A program made the position numbers and the translations under genes. A DNA stretch of 64,000 bases from Dulcicalothrix desertica PCC 7102 (GTDB lineage: Bacteria > Cyanobacteriota > Cyanobacteriia > Cyanobacteriales > Nostocaceae), in the NCBI RefSeq assembly GCF_003991905.1, contig NZ_RSCL01000012.1:269509-333508 (forward strand), read 5' to 3'. Below, piece by piece: positions 53,448 to 62,848 of the stretch. Position 1 is the first letter of the stretch; the number at the start of each line of letters is the position of its first letter. A model generated the notes under the pieces. It was not told the origin of the DNA. It searched no databases and worked only from the letters and a program-made list of their open reading frames with translations.

Positions 53448-54116
53448 TTACCCTCCTGGAGCAGTTCCACCACCACCTCCGGCGCCAGTTCCATTACCCA
53501 CAAACAGAAATGTAATTACATCGATTGTGAGAATAATTCCAATTGCTAAACCCGCTTGAGTTGCAATTGGGCGCCAGTCGTTCCCTTGTTGTGCTTGGTT
53601 GTAAGCGAATAATGCTGCTATACCAACTAATAGTAAAAATACACCCCGAATCGCATTGAAAACCAAAGTAATTGCTTGTGGGTCTATTGCACTTGTACCC
53701 CCCGTAGAACTTTGTTGTGCAATATCTGTAAGAAATTGTTCTAACCCGCTTAGGAAAATTGCCTGTGCTGGCATTTCAAACACTGTCAGTGTTGCGGTTA
53801 ATCCAATTATTACTACGACAATATGCCAAAAATGAATTTTCCTTTTGACATGATAATTTAAGTAAGGGATGTAGCTAATGACTCTATTAATACAGTAAAA
53901 GAATAACGCTAGCGATAAAATTACTGTGACTAACAGCGGTTCTTTGACTGCTAGATAAATTAGCCCTGATAATAAAGCAATGAAGGCGCCTGTATCAGTT
54001 TGTGTCCAGTTTAATGAAGACAGTAGCGCAATTGCAATACTGTTTTGGAGGTTTTGGAAATAACGTTGTTTCGCAACTTCCTGATGATTGCAGTAGTTTT
54101 CATGCATAAGAAACAA
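53448..54116 (-). CDS. VirB2-like pilin-type membrane protein
   Basis: 222 residues. The C-terminal half (TLVFNAIRGVFLLLVGIAALFAY, then QAGLAIGIILTIDVITFLFVG and a Gly-rich tail) has the two-helix form of VirB2/TrbC. The N-terminal half holds two or three more hydrophobic segments (FIALLSGLIYLAVKEPLLVTVILSLALFF, IVVVIIGLTATLTVF), so it is longer than usual pilins (about 120). A signal-anchored or fused form is possible. It directly precedes the VirB3-like gene. Confidence 0.6.
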   Translation of the reverse strand: MFLMHENYCNHQEVAKQRYFQNLQNSIAIALLSSLNWTQTDTGAFIALLSGLIYLAVKEPLLVTVILSLALFFYCINRVISYIPYLNYHVKRKIHFWHIVVVIIGLTATLTVFEMPAQAIFLSGLEQFLTDIAQQSSTGGTSAIDPQAITLVFNAIRGVFLLLVGIAALFAYNQAQQGNDWRPIATQAGLAIGIILTIDVITFLFVGNGTGAGGGGGTAPGG

Positions 54117-54147
54117 ACATTTGGAGAGACATGTAATTTACTCAAAC

Positions 54148-55212
54148 TTAATATTCTATATCTAAGAAAGAATCTCCTCCGGTATTGGCAATTACCGGAG
54201 AAAGATTTGAGAGTGTGGGTTTCACCGCAATGCTTAAATCACGTACCTGACTTGGAGTAAAATCGCACTGTTCAATACTCCATTGATTGTATTTACTATC
54301 AATTAGAGTTGCTGCAAACACAGGACGCATTAAATTGTCGCCAGGTTTTGTTTCAAATCCTTGTAATTTAACAGGTTGTACAGCTTCGTTATGATTGTCT
54401 AAACAGCACCCAGAGAACTTGAAGCAATATTGTTTACCTGATTTTGAGTCGTTCCAAGAAAAAGCTTTGGGGATTTCACCTGCCTTTAAATCTATAAATT
54501 CTTGCGGTAATACTTGTTGAAAGCGCTTAACTATCCCTAATCCAGCAGTATGTATATCTGGATTATTCTCTGACTGTAAACTTGAAGCAAGTGTAACTCC
54601 CGCTTTGAGAGTTACACCTGTTAGTAACAGTCCATCTATCTCGTTACGCGATGCCAGTTGATGTGCAACCCTGACTAAACCCGGATTTATCTTGTTAAAT
54701 TGGTTACAAGCTCCTACCAACACGTCTGTATTTTCTGGCTGAATAACGTGTAGATTATCTACTTGTAATGGTGGAGAAACAATAATTTCCCCGTGTGATG
54801 AAGAATAAGTAGTAAGATGCCCCCTTGGTTCTACTCGCGCTACATCAATTGTACTGATTCGTTGTTTATAGGGTGTAATGTTACCCTCAGACACCTCCAT
54901 TTCTAACTGAGTTGGTTTAAAACAAATAGTGGGAGTTGCATTGTTAGGGTCTTGTTTGAACGCAAAATTGAATCCTTTTAGTTCGTCCTCCTCAAAAACT
55001 AAATTTATCTGTATCTCCCGACCGCGCGCGAGACTAACTTCCTTTAAAGCTGCTTGCACACCTTTAATATCAGTCAGTTCGTGCTTTTCATCCAAAACTT
55101 GATTGACTACATCAGATATGTACCACAAGTCTTGAGGGTCGGTGATAGTCATGGTCGGGTACTGGGTAGTAGTTACAGACTCGACTTTTAAAGCAGAGGT
55201 CAGTTTTGCCAT
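54148..55212 (-). CDS. Hypothetical protein at the head of the transfer operon
   Basis: 354 residues from ATG 55212 (MAKLTSALK); the ATG just before (55215) is equally possible. Soluble, with LWYISDVVNQVLDE, KGVQAALKEVSLARGREIQI, IDGLLLTGVTLKAGVTLA and GDNLMRPVFAATLIDSKYNQWSIEQ. It holds no membrane segment or known motif. It is the first gene of the T4SS run and is preceded by an AT-rich leader. Possibly a cytoplasmic factor of the transfer system. Confidence 0.5.
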   Translation of the reverse strand: MAKLTSALKVESVTTTQYPTMTITDPQDLWYISDVVNQVLDEKHELTDIKGVQAALKEVSLARGREIQINLVFEEDELKGFNFAFKQDPNNATPTICFKPTQLEMEVSEGNITPYKQRISTIDVARVEPRGHLTTYSSSHGEIIVSPPLQVDNLHVIQPENTDVLVGACNQFNKINPGLVRVAHQLASRNEIDGLLLTGVTLKAGVTLASSLQSENNPDIHTAGLGIVKRFQQVLPQEFIDLKAGEIPKAFSWNDSKSGKQYCFKFSGCCLDNHNEAVQPVKLQGFETKPGDNLMRPVFAATLIDSKYNQWSIEQCDFTPSQVRDLSIAVKPTLSNLSPVIANTGGDSFLDIEY

Positions 55213-55578
55213 CACTTCGCTTGGGTGCGAATGATTTCAAAGGTTCTGGCTTCATTTAAAAGTCTTATTGTTTATTTTGAGCTATGTTGTGAAAATCGTA
55301 CCTAGACTGGAGACGTACAAAAACTAAAAAGTGGTCTAGTCTTTTGGGCAGCTAGATTGGTCGTCAGTTATAAATAAATGGCTAAAAATATTACTATGCA
55401 AGCTTTTGAGCTTAATTTAGATATTTATCATGAGCGCAAAAACTTAATAATTGATGATTGATAAATAGCTAAGTTGAGATTAATTTAGGATTAGTGTTCT
55501 TGTTATTGAACGGTGCCTGACTATAAGAATGCCCAATTTATGGCGCCAATCACCTCAAAAAGAGCGGAGAGTTCAACA

Positions 55579-55848
55579 ATGTTTCAGTTAGTCGATAAAA
55601 AACAAGCAAGAGAAAAACTCAATCTCAGCTTTACCACCCTTAAGAAATATCGTCGCAACGGCACATGGGTAGAAGGTATCCACTGGGTAGAAATAAACTG
55701 TCGATGTATTCGTTATAACTTAGAGCTTATCCAAGATTGGTTACATAACCGTAATGACCCCAAAGCTCATCTACGCGCGATTGAAAAATTCCGTGCCAGT
55801 TTAGCCAGTAACCAAAGAAGTTCTGGTCGAAAACAGAATCAGAATTGA
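55579..55848 (+). CDS. Helix-turn-helix (excisionase-like) protein
   Basis: 89 residues from ATG 55579 (MFQLVDKKQAREKLNLS), with GGAG eleven bases before it; the open frame from 55513 lacks such support. LVDKKQAREKLNLSFTTLKKYRRNGTW forms a MerR/Xis-like helix-turn-helix, followed by HWVEINCRCIRYNLELIQDWL. Small proteins of this type act as excisionases or regulators. It lies at the edge of the transfer region, facing away from it. Confidence 0.65.
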   Translation: MFQLVDKKQAREKLNLSFTTLKKYRRNGTWVEGIHWVEINCRCIRYNLELIQDWLHNRNDPKAHLRAIEKFRASLASNQRSSGRKQNQN

Positions 55849-55972
55849 GTATTTAGAGGTTATTGTCAAGAATCATACGCAAACAAAATTGCACTAATTT
55901 ATACATTTATTTTTATCACATCTGCTATGCTTGCTTTCCTCGCTGGTTTGAGGTGCCAGTATAAAGTACAAT

Positions 55973-55999
55973 CCCGAACGGCAAAAATTGCCGTTCGGG
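55973..55999. repeat. Dispersed 23-bp palindrome, copy 3 (extended stem)
   Basis: The CGAACGGCAA/TTGCCGTTCG arms around AAA are here extended to 12 bp by flanking CC/GG. Confidence 0.85.
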
Positions 56000-56025
56000 G
56001 AATGAAAGCAAGAGACCGTCAACTT

Positions 56026-56150
56026 TTAACTAATTTGTTTAATTAAATCAAGTGCATCTTTGGCTTCTGAGGGTTTTCCTTGCTTTTTGTAAAGTTCCGC
56101 AGCGGCGCCAATCTGACAAAATGAATAAGATAGACCACTAGCAATACTAC
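56026..56150 (-). pseudogene. C-terminal fragment of a TPR/CHAT-type protein
   Basis: The minus strand reads SGLSYSFCQIGAAAELYKKQ followed by GKPSEAKDALDLIKQIS and a stop at 56026-56028. This is the usual last TPR-like helix pair (Y-x-x-GAAAE-x-YK-x-QG) of cyanobacterial TPR proteins. Nothing in frame upstream resembles the rest of the protein. Confidence 0.55.
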
Positions 56151-56477
56151 TCGGCGCGGGAATATTGGTAGGTTGGGAAGTAATTAAAATCTAACTTGTG
56201 AGAGCATCCAAGCATACTCAAACGCAGTTTTTTTGAGTTCCTCGTAACGACCACTGGCGCCTTTTTATTTTGAACTAGCGATGCAGTCATATGTCATATT
56301 TAGTGATTTGGCTTGTTTTTCTAGAGTTTTGTTAGCTGTAGCACAAGCATTAGATTTCTCCGATAGATAATTTGAGCTTTTTAGTTTTACTTAAAGCAGG
56401 TCACTTTTGTTATGTGTTTAACGCGCGCAAAACCGGGAAGTCCAGCTTGCGGGTGCAAGTGATGAGGTGATGCTTTA

Positions 56478-57896
56478 ATGTGGGCAGAAAATAAAAACTT
56501 AGGCTCAAGCGATTATCAATTTTTTCAGTCAAGCCAAGGATTGGAAAAGCGAGAAATACAAAGAGTTAGGGAACTAGAAAACCTGGAATTAGAAATTAAT
56601 TTAAAGGCAGAAAGAAAAAAGTTAGATGCGACTGATAAAGCTAATAAAATTTTAAAGGCTGCAAATCAGAAAGCCAAGAGAAGGATTCGTATTGGCTCTA
56701 TGATTTTAACATTCTCACTTATAGTAGTCGTATTAGCGGGAACATGGGCTTTTAAAACAATTACAGAAACTCAACAAGCTATAAGATTAGAACAAGAAGG
56801 GGTAGATGCGACACAACTATTTGAATCTCAAGAAATAGAACCATTAGTATTAGCTATGCACGCTGGGCAAGAGTTGCAAGAAGTTATCAAGAGCGGGCGC
56901 TCACTAAAAGAATATCCAGATAATAACCCTCAATCAGCTTTAAAGATAATTTTGGATAATATTAACGAGCAGAATCAACTTCAAGGACATACTAATGCAG
57001 TTAGAAGCGCTAATTTTAGCTTAGACGGGCAACACATAGTTACCGCATCCTTTGACAACACCGCGCGAGTGTGGGACATAAGAGGCAAGCAATTAGCCGT
57101 ACTCAATGGTCATACTGGCGCCGTTTTAAACGCTAGTTTTAGTCCAGACGGGCAACGTATAGTCACTGCATCCAAAGACAATACCGCGCGGGTTTGGGAC
57201 ATTAAAGGCAATCAATTAGTCGAATTCAATGAGCATAAAAGTGCCGTTTTAAGTGCTAGTTTTAGTCCAGACGGGCAACATATAGTTACTGCCTCAAGGG
57301 ATGAAACCGCACGAGTGTGGGACATAAGAGGCAAACAATTAGCCGTACTCAAGCATGATAATGCTGTTTTTAGTGCTAATTTTAGCCACGACGGGAAACG
57401 TATGGTCACCGCATCCAATGACAACACCGCACGGGTTTGGGATATCTCTGGCAAACAATTAGCGGTACTTAAAGGGCATAATGGGGCCGTTTTAAGTGCT
57501 AGTTTTAGTTAAGACGGGCAATATATAGTCACTGCATCCGAAGACAATACCGCACGGGTGTGGGATATTTCTGGCGAGCAACAAGCTGTCCTCACAGGGC
57601 ATATCGATCAAGTTAACAGTGCCAGTTTTAGTCCAGATGGTCAATACATAGTCACCGCATCCAATGACGGAACCGCGCGCGTGTGGGATATTTCTGGCAA
57701 GCAACTAACCGTCCTCAAAGGGCATAGTAATGGAATTTTGAGTGCAAGTTTTAGTCAAGATAGTCAAAACATAGTTACCGCCTCCTTTGACAATACTGCA
57801 AGGTTGTGGAATATAAGAGACAAGCAATTAACCCAACTCGTAGGGCATAGTAATGGAATTTCGAGTGCAAGTTTTAGTCGAAAGCCAAAAACTTAA
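56478..57896 (+). pseudogene. WD40-repeat protein remnant with an internal stop
   Basis: A signal-anchor-like helix (IGSMILTFSLIVVVLAGTWAF, residues about 75-95) separates a coiled-coil (ELENLELEINLKAERKKLDA) from about eleven WD40 repeats of the type FSPDGQHIVTASFDNTARVWD. The first ORF ends at TAA 57510-57512, exactly where FSPDGQ should read CCA; the same frame continues from 57513 with DGQYIVTASEDNTARVWD to 57896, ending in RKPKT. N-terminally such proteins usually carry a nSTAND/AAA or caspase-like module, which is missing, so the locus is a 5'-truncated, stop-broken copy. Confidence 0.75.
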
Positions 57897-58064
57897 CTTT
57901 AGTATAGTTTATTGTGAGAAAGATCAATGCAGTTGCATTTTTAGTTATTGTGTAAGTACGTGATCTGTCTGCATGGTCACGAGATAGCACTCATCTTTAA
58001 TTGGGCTAACTGGTCGAACGATAACTTATTAAAACTAGTGGAATTTTAATAGCTTAAAACGCTT

Positions 58065-59333
58065 ATGACTCACTTTGGTCTTATTTGTCCCGCATCAACA
58101 GGTCATCTCAACACAATGCTTCCATTGGGAAAAGAGCTTCAACAGCGCGGTCATCGAGTCACCTTAATAGGAAAGCTGGATGTAGAATCTCAAACACTAG
58201 CAACTGGATTGGAATTTAAAGCAATTGAAGAATCTGAGTCTCCTTTGGGATCAGGAGCGGAAGCATTAGCTAAGTTAGGTAAACTCACTGGTCGTGAGGC
58301 ATTGCAATATACTGTTCATCTTCTTGCAAATAATGCGGCTGGTTTATTACGAGAAGCCCCAAAGGTGATAAAAGCAGCAGGTGTGGAAGCATTATTGGTG
58401 GATCAGGTTTCACGAGAGGGAGGAACTGTTGCAGATTTTCTGGGCATTCCCTTTATTACCATTTGCAGTGCTGTAGTACTAAATCGTGATGAGAGTGTCC
58501 CACCTCATTTTACAAACTGGAACTATAATCCAACTTGGTGGGGGCGCCTGCGTAATCGAGTTGGTTATCAGGCATTAAACCGCATCGTCAAACCAATTAC
58601 AAAAGCAATTGACGAGTATCGTCAGGAATGGAAATTACCTAGGTACTCTAACCCAAATGATTCTTATTCCCAGTTAGCTCAAATTAGTCAACAGCCTGCT
58701 CTCTTAGAATTTCCTAGGGAAAAATTACCCCAGTGGTTCCATTTTACGGGACCTTATCATAGTGTAATTGGTCGAGAAGTTCCTGGTTTTCCTTATGAAA
58801 AGTTAACTGGACAACCGTTAATTTACGCTTCGATGGGAACTATTCTAAATCCCCTTACTCTTTTTCAACAGATTGCCGAAGCTTATGTAGGATTAGATGC
58901 TCAATTAATAATTTCTTTGGGTGGTTCTGCAAAACCCGAATCTCTAGCAAAACTTGCTGGTTCACCTTTAGTTGTAGAATATGCTCCTCAGTTGGAATTA
59001 CTGCAAAAAGCCGCTGTAGGCATAACTCACGGGGGGTTGAATAGTACTTTAGAATGCCTTAGTAATGGAGTGCCAATGGTGGTAATTCCCAGTGTTAACG
59101 ACCAGCCAGGGGTGGCAGCGCGCGTGGCTTGGGCAGGATGCGGAGAAGCCTTACCTATAAAAAGTGTTACAGTTTCCAAATTGCGAACTGCAATTCAAAA
59201 AGTATTGATGGAAAATTCTTATAAGCAGAATGCACTTAAATTACAATCTTGCATTCGCCATGCTGGGGGAGTTAGTCGAGCCGTTGATATTATTGAACAG
59301 GCAGTAGCTACAGGCAAACCTGTAATTTCTTGA
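58065..59333 (+). CDS. UDP-glycosyltransferase (GT1, zeaxanthin glucosyltransferase-like)
   Basis: 422 residues of the MGT/GT1 fold. N-terminal donor-independent half: FGLICPASTGHLNTMLPLGKEL. C-terminal half: LIYASMGTILNP, then VVEYAPQLELLQKAAVGITHGGLNSTLECLSNGVPMVVIP and DQPGVAARV, the nucleotide-sugar binding signature with the conserved HGG and E-x-x. It transfers a sugar to a small lipophilic acceptor; resemblance to CrtX-type enzymes is from memory. It is 18 bases from the FkbM methyltransferase gene, which suggests joint action on one compound. Confidence 0.88.
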   Translation: MTHFGLICPASTGHLNTMLPLGKELQQRGHRVTLIGKLDVESQTLATGLEFKAIEESESPLGSGAEALAKLGKLTGREALQYTVHLLANNAAGLLREAPKVIKAAGVEALLVDQVSREGGTVADFLGIPFITICSAVVLNRDESVPPHFTNWNYNPTWWGRLRNRVGYQALNRIVKPITKAIDEYRQEWKLPRYSNPNDSYSQLAQISQQPALLEFPREKLPQWFHFTGPYHSVIGREVPGFPYEKLTGQPLIYASMGTILNPLTLFQQIAEAYVGLDAQLIISLGGSAKPESLAKLAGSPLVVEYAPQLELLQKAAVGITHGGLNSTLECLSNGVPMVVIPSVNDQPGVAARVAWAGCGEALPIKSVTVSKLRTAIQKVLMENSYKQNALKLQSCIRHAGGVSRAVDIIEQAVATGKPVIS

Positions 59334-59351
59334 GTATGTTGGAGATTTAAC

Positions 59352-60104
59352 ATGAACATGAATAAAATGACTTTGCCAAATAACTTAGAATGCTACTATC
59401 TTGGAAAAGAGGAAACCGAATATATATTTTCGGAAATATTTACCGAGCAACAATATCTTAGGCATGGCATTTCCATCAATGAAGGAGACTGTATTTTTGA
59501 TGTTGGAGCAAATATTGGATTATTTACCTTATTTTTGAGCAAGTTACAAAAATCAGTGAAAATATTTGCATTTGAACCTATTAATTTAATATTTCAAGTA
59601 TTAAAAGCAAATGTTGACCTACATTCTATTCCCAACACATGTTTACTTGGTTATGGTTTAAGTTCATCAAATATTTCAGCACAATCTTTTACATTTTATC
59701 CCAATATGGCTGGTAACTCAACAACAAAACCTCTAGATAAATTAGAACAAAAGGAGGTAATGAAACAACTTTTAAACAATGACATGGTGGAATACCTTTT
59801 TCAAAATCAGGAAGTTACTGGTACACTTAGGACTTTATCTTCTGTAATTAATGAATTAAAAATTGATACTATAGATTTGTTAAAAATAGATGTCGAAGGA
59901 GAAGAATATAAAGTTTTGCAAGGCATTGTTCAAAATGATTGGAGTAAAATTAAACAAATAGTTGCTGAAGTACATGATATTGACTGTAAAATAGATAATA
60001 TTCAATCACTTCTTAAAAATCAGGCATTTAATATTACAATTGAAAAGAATAATTTAATACCTGATACTCTTAAAACTTTCAATTTATATGCTATACGCAC
60101 TTGA
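59352..60104 (+). CDS. FkbM-family methyltransferase
   Basis: 250 residues with the SAM-binding motif CIFDVGANIGLFTLFLS (about residues 49-65), FAFEPINLIFQVLKANV and the FkbM-type IDLLKIDVEGEEYKVLQGI near residue 190. Such enzymes usually O-methylate sugars or polyketide-derived compounds. The start is ATG 59352 (MNMNKMTLP), downstream of GGAG at about 59340. It follows the glycosyltransferase by 18 bases, so they likely form a two-gene operon for decorating a metabolite or glycolipid. Confidence 0.88.
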   Translation: MNMNKMTLPNNLECYYLGKEETEYIFSEIFTEQQYLRHGISINEGDCIFDVGANIGLFTLFLSKLQKSVKIFAFEPINLIFQVLKANVDLHSIPNTCLLGYGLSSSNISAQSFTFYPNMAGNSTTKPLDKLEQKEVMKQLLNNDMVEYLFQNQEVTGTLRTLSSVINELKIDTIDLLKIDVEGEEYKVLQGIVQNDWSKIKQIVAEVHDIDCKIDNIQSLLKNQAFNITIEKNNLIPDTLKTFNLYAIRT

Positions 60105-60135
60105 ATGCTATAGTTAAAACTGCTCATTTCCCGTA

Positions 60136-61392
60136 TTAATTCGTTCCTGGCTTCATTTGACGAGCTTTGAAAATTGCTGCGATAAAAAACACATAAGCTA
60201 AAGAACCAATTATAGCTAAACAGATACTGCCAAGTAAATTATATTGCGGCGCCTTTTGAAAAATAGTAGCTACATTGCTAAAAACATGCATGGCAGATGA
60301 AGTTAAATAGCCAATACCTAAAAGTTGCCAGCGGTTTTTAGGTCTAACTACACTTAAGCCGATAAAATAACCAAAGTAAGCACTATACGCAACTTGTCCA
60401 AAAATATCACCTAATATTTGGGTAATTAAAATAGCCAGTCCAGTAAAAGAATCGCCTACTCCAATTTTTTCATGTACAAGTTGCAATGTTTCGGCTAATA
60501 CAAATCCAGCAGCAGACGCGGTTGTTAAAAGTATACCATCCATTGGTTCCCGTATACCAACAATTTCACGTTTAGGCAATGGAAGTAATCTGCCAAAAAA
60601 GTAAATTAATAGTACTGGCAACACTTTGAAAAGTTCTTCAAAAAAACCATTTTCTAAAAAAGCTTGGAAGATTAAATCAACATCCTTATTTCCGGTATGA
60701 GGCACTGGTAAATGAAATCCTCCTAAAATTGGTAAACCTATAGCCAAAGCTAAACTAGTTAGTAACCACCAAGGCTTGTGTTTATGGCACAATTTATGAA
60801 TTATATAGTGGCTTGCTAGAGCTAGATATGCTGCCAAAATATAGAGGAAAGTTCTATGTATATGTGTAGTAGCTATCATTGCTACTACCGATATTACTGT
60901 GATTATACCAGGTACAAGCAAACCATGTTTATGCAAATCTTCCTTTTTTGATAATAAAGGCATAAATTCTGTGAGACTCGCAGTATGACGCGAATTGGTA
61001 GAATGAGGCGCCACTGGATATAAGGTAGGATAATTACTAGGATAGGGTAAAGGTATAGCAGGTTTAAGGGTGACAGTAATTTGATAATCACCAAGATATA
61101 AAATATCTCCATCAACCAAAACACTTCTTTTTTTACTTTCACCATTGACAAAAATGCTATTTGTACTGCTTTGATTAGTGATGACTACATCATTTTGTTC
61201 TAAGTTGATTAACGCATGGTAGCGAGAAATATTGGCGCCTTTAAGTACCATTCGAGACACAGCTTGTTTGTTAATTATAGCGGGCATCTGCTCAAAATTA
61301 CGACCTAGGGCAATAGGCAAACTCAAAGTTGGTTCTTGTAGCTTTGATGCGTCTTGTTCTTTCCAACTTAATTTAACTAAATTATTAGTCAT
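60136..61392 (-). CDS. FHA-domain PrsW-type membrane protease
   Basis: 418 residues from ATG 61392 (MTNNLVKLSW); the open frame to 61503 is repeat-derived (it reads SAKPATPLALCRETRPTQW). Residues about 30-110 form an FHA domain (IALGRNFEQMPAIIN, AVSRMVLKGANISRYHALI, SSTNSIFVNGE) that binds phosphothreonine. The C-terminal half has six or more membrane helices with PrsW motifs EELFK (in FFEELFKVLPV), GILLTTASAAGFVLAE and HVFSN. It may cleave a membrane anti-sigma-like partner under kinase control. Confidence 0.8.
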   Translation of the reverse strand: MTNNLVKLSWKEQDASKLQEPTLSLPIALGRNFEQMPAIINKQAVSRMVLKGANISRYHALINLEQNDVVITNQSSTNSIFVNGESKKRSVLVDGDILYLGDYQITVTLKPAIPLPYPSNYPTLYPVAPHSTNSRHTASLTEFMPLLSKKEDLHKHGLLVPGIITVISVVAMIATTHIHRTFLYILAAYLALASHYIIHKLCHKHKPWWLLTSLALAIGLPILGGFHLPVPHTGNKDVDLIFQAFLENGFFEELFKVLPVLLIYFFGRLLPLPKREIVGIREPMDGILLTTASAAGFVLAETLQLVHEKIGVGDSFTGLAILITQILGDIFGQVAYSAYFGYFIGLSVVRPKNRWQLLGIGYLTSSAMHVFSNVATIFQKAPQYNLLGSICLAIIGSLAYVFFIAAIFKARQMKPGTN

Positions 61393-61424
61393 ACTTAACT
61401 CCAGTATAATACTCCATAATTTTT

Positions 61425-61505
61425 GTAGGTTGGGGAGCCACTGCGTTGGACGGGTTTCCCGGCATAAAGCAAGTGGCGTTGCAGGCTTTGCGGAACCCAA
61501 CATAA
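61425..61505. repeat. Interspersed repeat upstream of the FHA-PrsW gene
   Basis: GTAGGTTGGGGAGCC... GCAGGCTTTGCGGAACCCAACA, a common Nostoc-type intergenic repeat with GTTGG/CCAAC ends. It runs open in the frame of the next gene and inflates that ORF. Confidence 0.65.
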
Positions 61506-61526
61506 AGGTTTTGTTAAATTCTGGTA

Positions 61527-62605
61527 TTATTGAAGCGAAGCAATAATTTGTGTACTTTGCTGAATAAATTTATCAACTTCAGAATGGTAAGGAAATAGAC
61601 GCTTGACTAATTGAAATACCTGCAACGCGCGCGCGTATTCCCCTTGATTATACAATTGCAGTCCTTCGTTATACTTCTGATTAATTAATCCTTGTTCGTT
61701 TGTAACACCTAAAGATGTCAGAAATTCTTGTATTGTATTACTGGTAAACACGAAAACATAATTATTGCTTTCACTTGGACCAAAAGTAACTATGCCAATA
61801 ACTTCACCTCGTTAAGTACAGGTCCACCTGAGTTACCTGGTGCAGCAGGCGCGCTAACCTGGATAACTGGTATATTATCTTTAAGGGTTTTGAGAGCAGA
61901 TATTTCACCACTAGTAAAAGTTGCTTCTAAAAGCGATTTTTTGTCAAATATATTTGACCGTTCAATTAATCCCGGATATCCAACTGCTATAACTTTATCT
62001 AGAACCTGCACTTTCGATGAATCTGCTAATTTGAGTACTGGTGCATTACGGACATCAACCTTGATTATTGAAACATCCTTTCCTTGATCAAAAACGGCGC
62101 CTGATTTTAGAACTTGGAAAGGAAGCGATTCTCCATTTGGTAATTTTACTTGATAAATAGGTTTAGCTTCAATCCATTTTAACTGCTGCTTGACAGTATC
62201 GAAATCCTCACCATCATCTTTTAACTTAACAGCTAATTCTTGGAGTAAGTATTGTTGGCATTCTTCAGGGGTTAAATTTGTAACATGAGCATTAGTGACG
62301 ATGTAGCCATTGGAGTTGACAAAAAAGCCTGAACCATGACCAATCATTTCTTTCAAGCTATATACTTTACCATTTTTGGGTAAGTATGCTTTAACGCTAC
62401 ACCCTATCACAACTCGAACCACTGATGATTAAGTATTTTCGGCTAGTAAGTTGCTTGCCGACAGTTTCTGTGATTGAGTAGAATTTATTTGCAACTGTCG
62501 CGCGCTTGTGGGTACTTGAGAATTAGCAGGGGTAATAGGTGTTAAAGTAGTGAGTAAAGCTGAGGAAAGAAGTAAAGCTGGGAGTTTGTTTAGTTGATGC
62601 AACAT
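61527..62605 (-). pseudogene. Trypsin-like (HtrA/S1C) serine protease, disrupted twice
   Basis: Signal peptide MLHQLNKLPALLLSSALLTTL begins at ATG 62605. In the same frame a TAA (62429-62431) falls before SSVVRVVIGCSVKAY. The protease core then has the triad His in GYIVTNAHV, Asp in QGKDVSIIKV and Ser in APGNSGGPVLNE. Just after GGPVLNE (about 61800) the frame shifts: another frame reads VIGIVTFGPSESNNYVFVF into the C-terminal ORF at 61527-61751 (TIQEFLTSLGV, LYNQGEYARALQVFQLV, a TPR-like unit). Two lesions make it a pseudogene unless the sequence has errors. Confidence 0.8.
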
Positions 62606-62710
62606 GGTATTGTTTCGTTTAACTCGATGATTCCATTAAACACTGCTGCTATTTGAGTTCGGTGTGGAGAAGTTTTAGTTTTGATTGAGTTATATTTTAG
62701 TTGGTTGGGA

Positions 62711-62836
62711 AGATTGGCAACGGATGATGAACGGATGTAACGGATGGTTAATTTTAAACAAGTAGATTTTATTTATAACTAACCATTTATCCGTTGCAAA
62801 GTTGTATCCGTTGCAAAGTTGTATTCGTTGCAAATG
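62711..62836. repeat. Short tandem repeats with ATCCGTTGCAAAGTTGT
   Basis: The 17-base unit is repeated exactly at 62789-62805 and 62806-62822, with a partial third copy at 62823-62835. The related AACGGATG motif occurs on the other side at 62717-62747 in inverted sense. Confidence 0.75.
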
Positions 62837-62848
62837 AGTATAATTGCG

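Larger units (their letters stand above)
55849..56477. other. Gene-poor region with a palindrome and a gene fragment
   Basis: About 630 bp that hold the third copy of the 23-bp palindrome and the minus-strand fragment at 56026-56150. No complete gene. Confidence 0.55.

Noticed and set aside
61393..61503. N-terminal extension of the FHA-PrsW protein
   Set aside because: The residues are encoded by an interspersed repeat and do not belong to the FHA fold.
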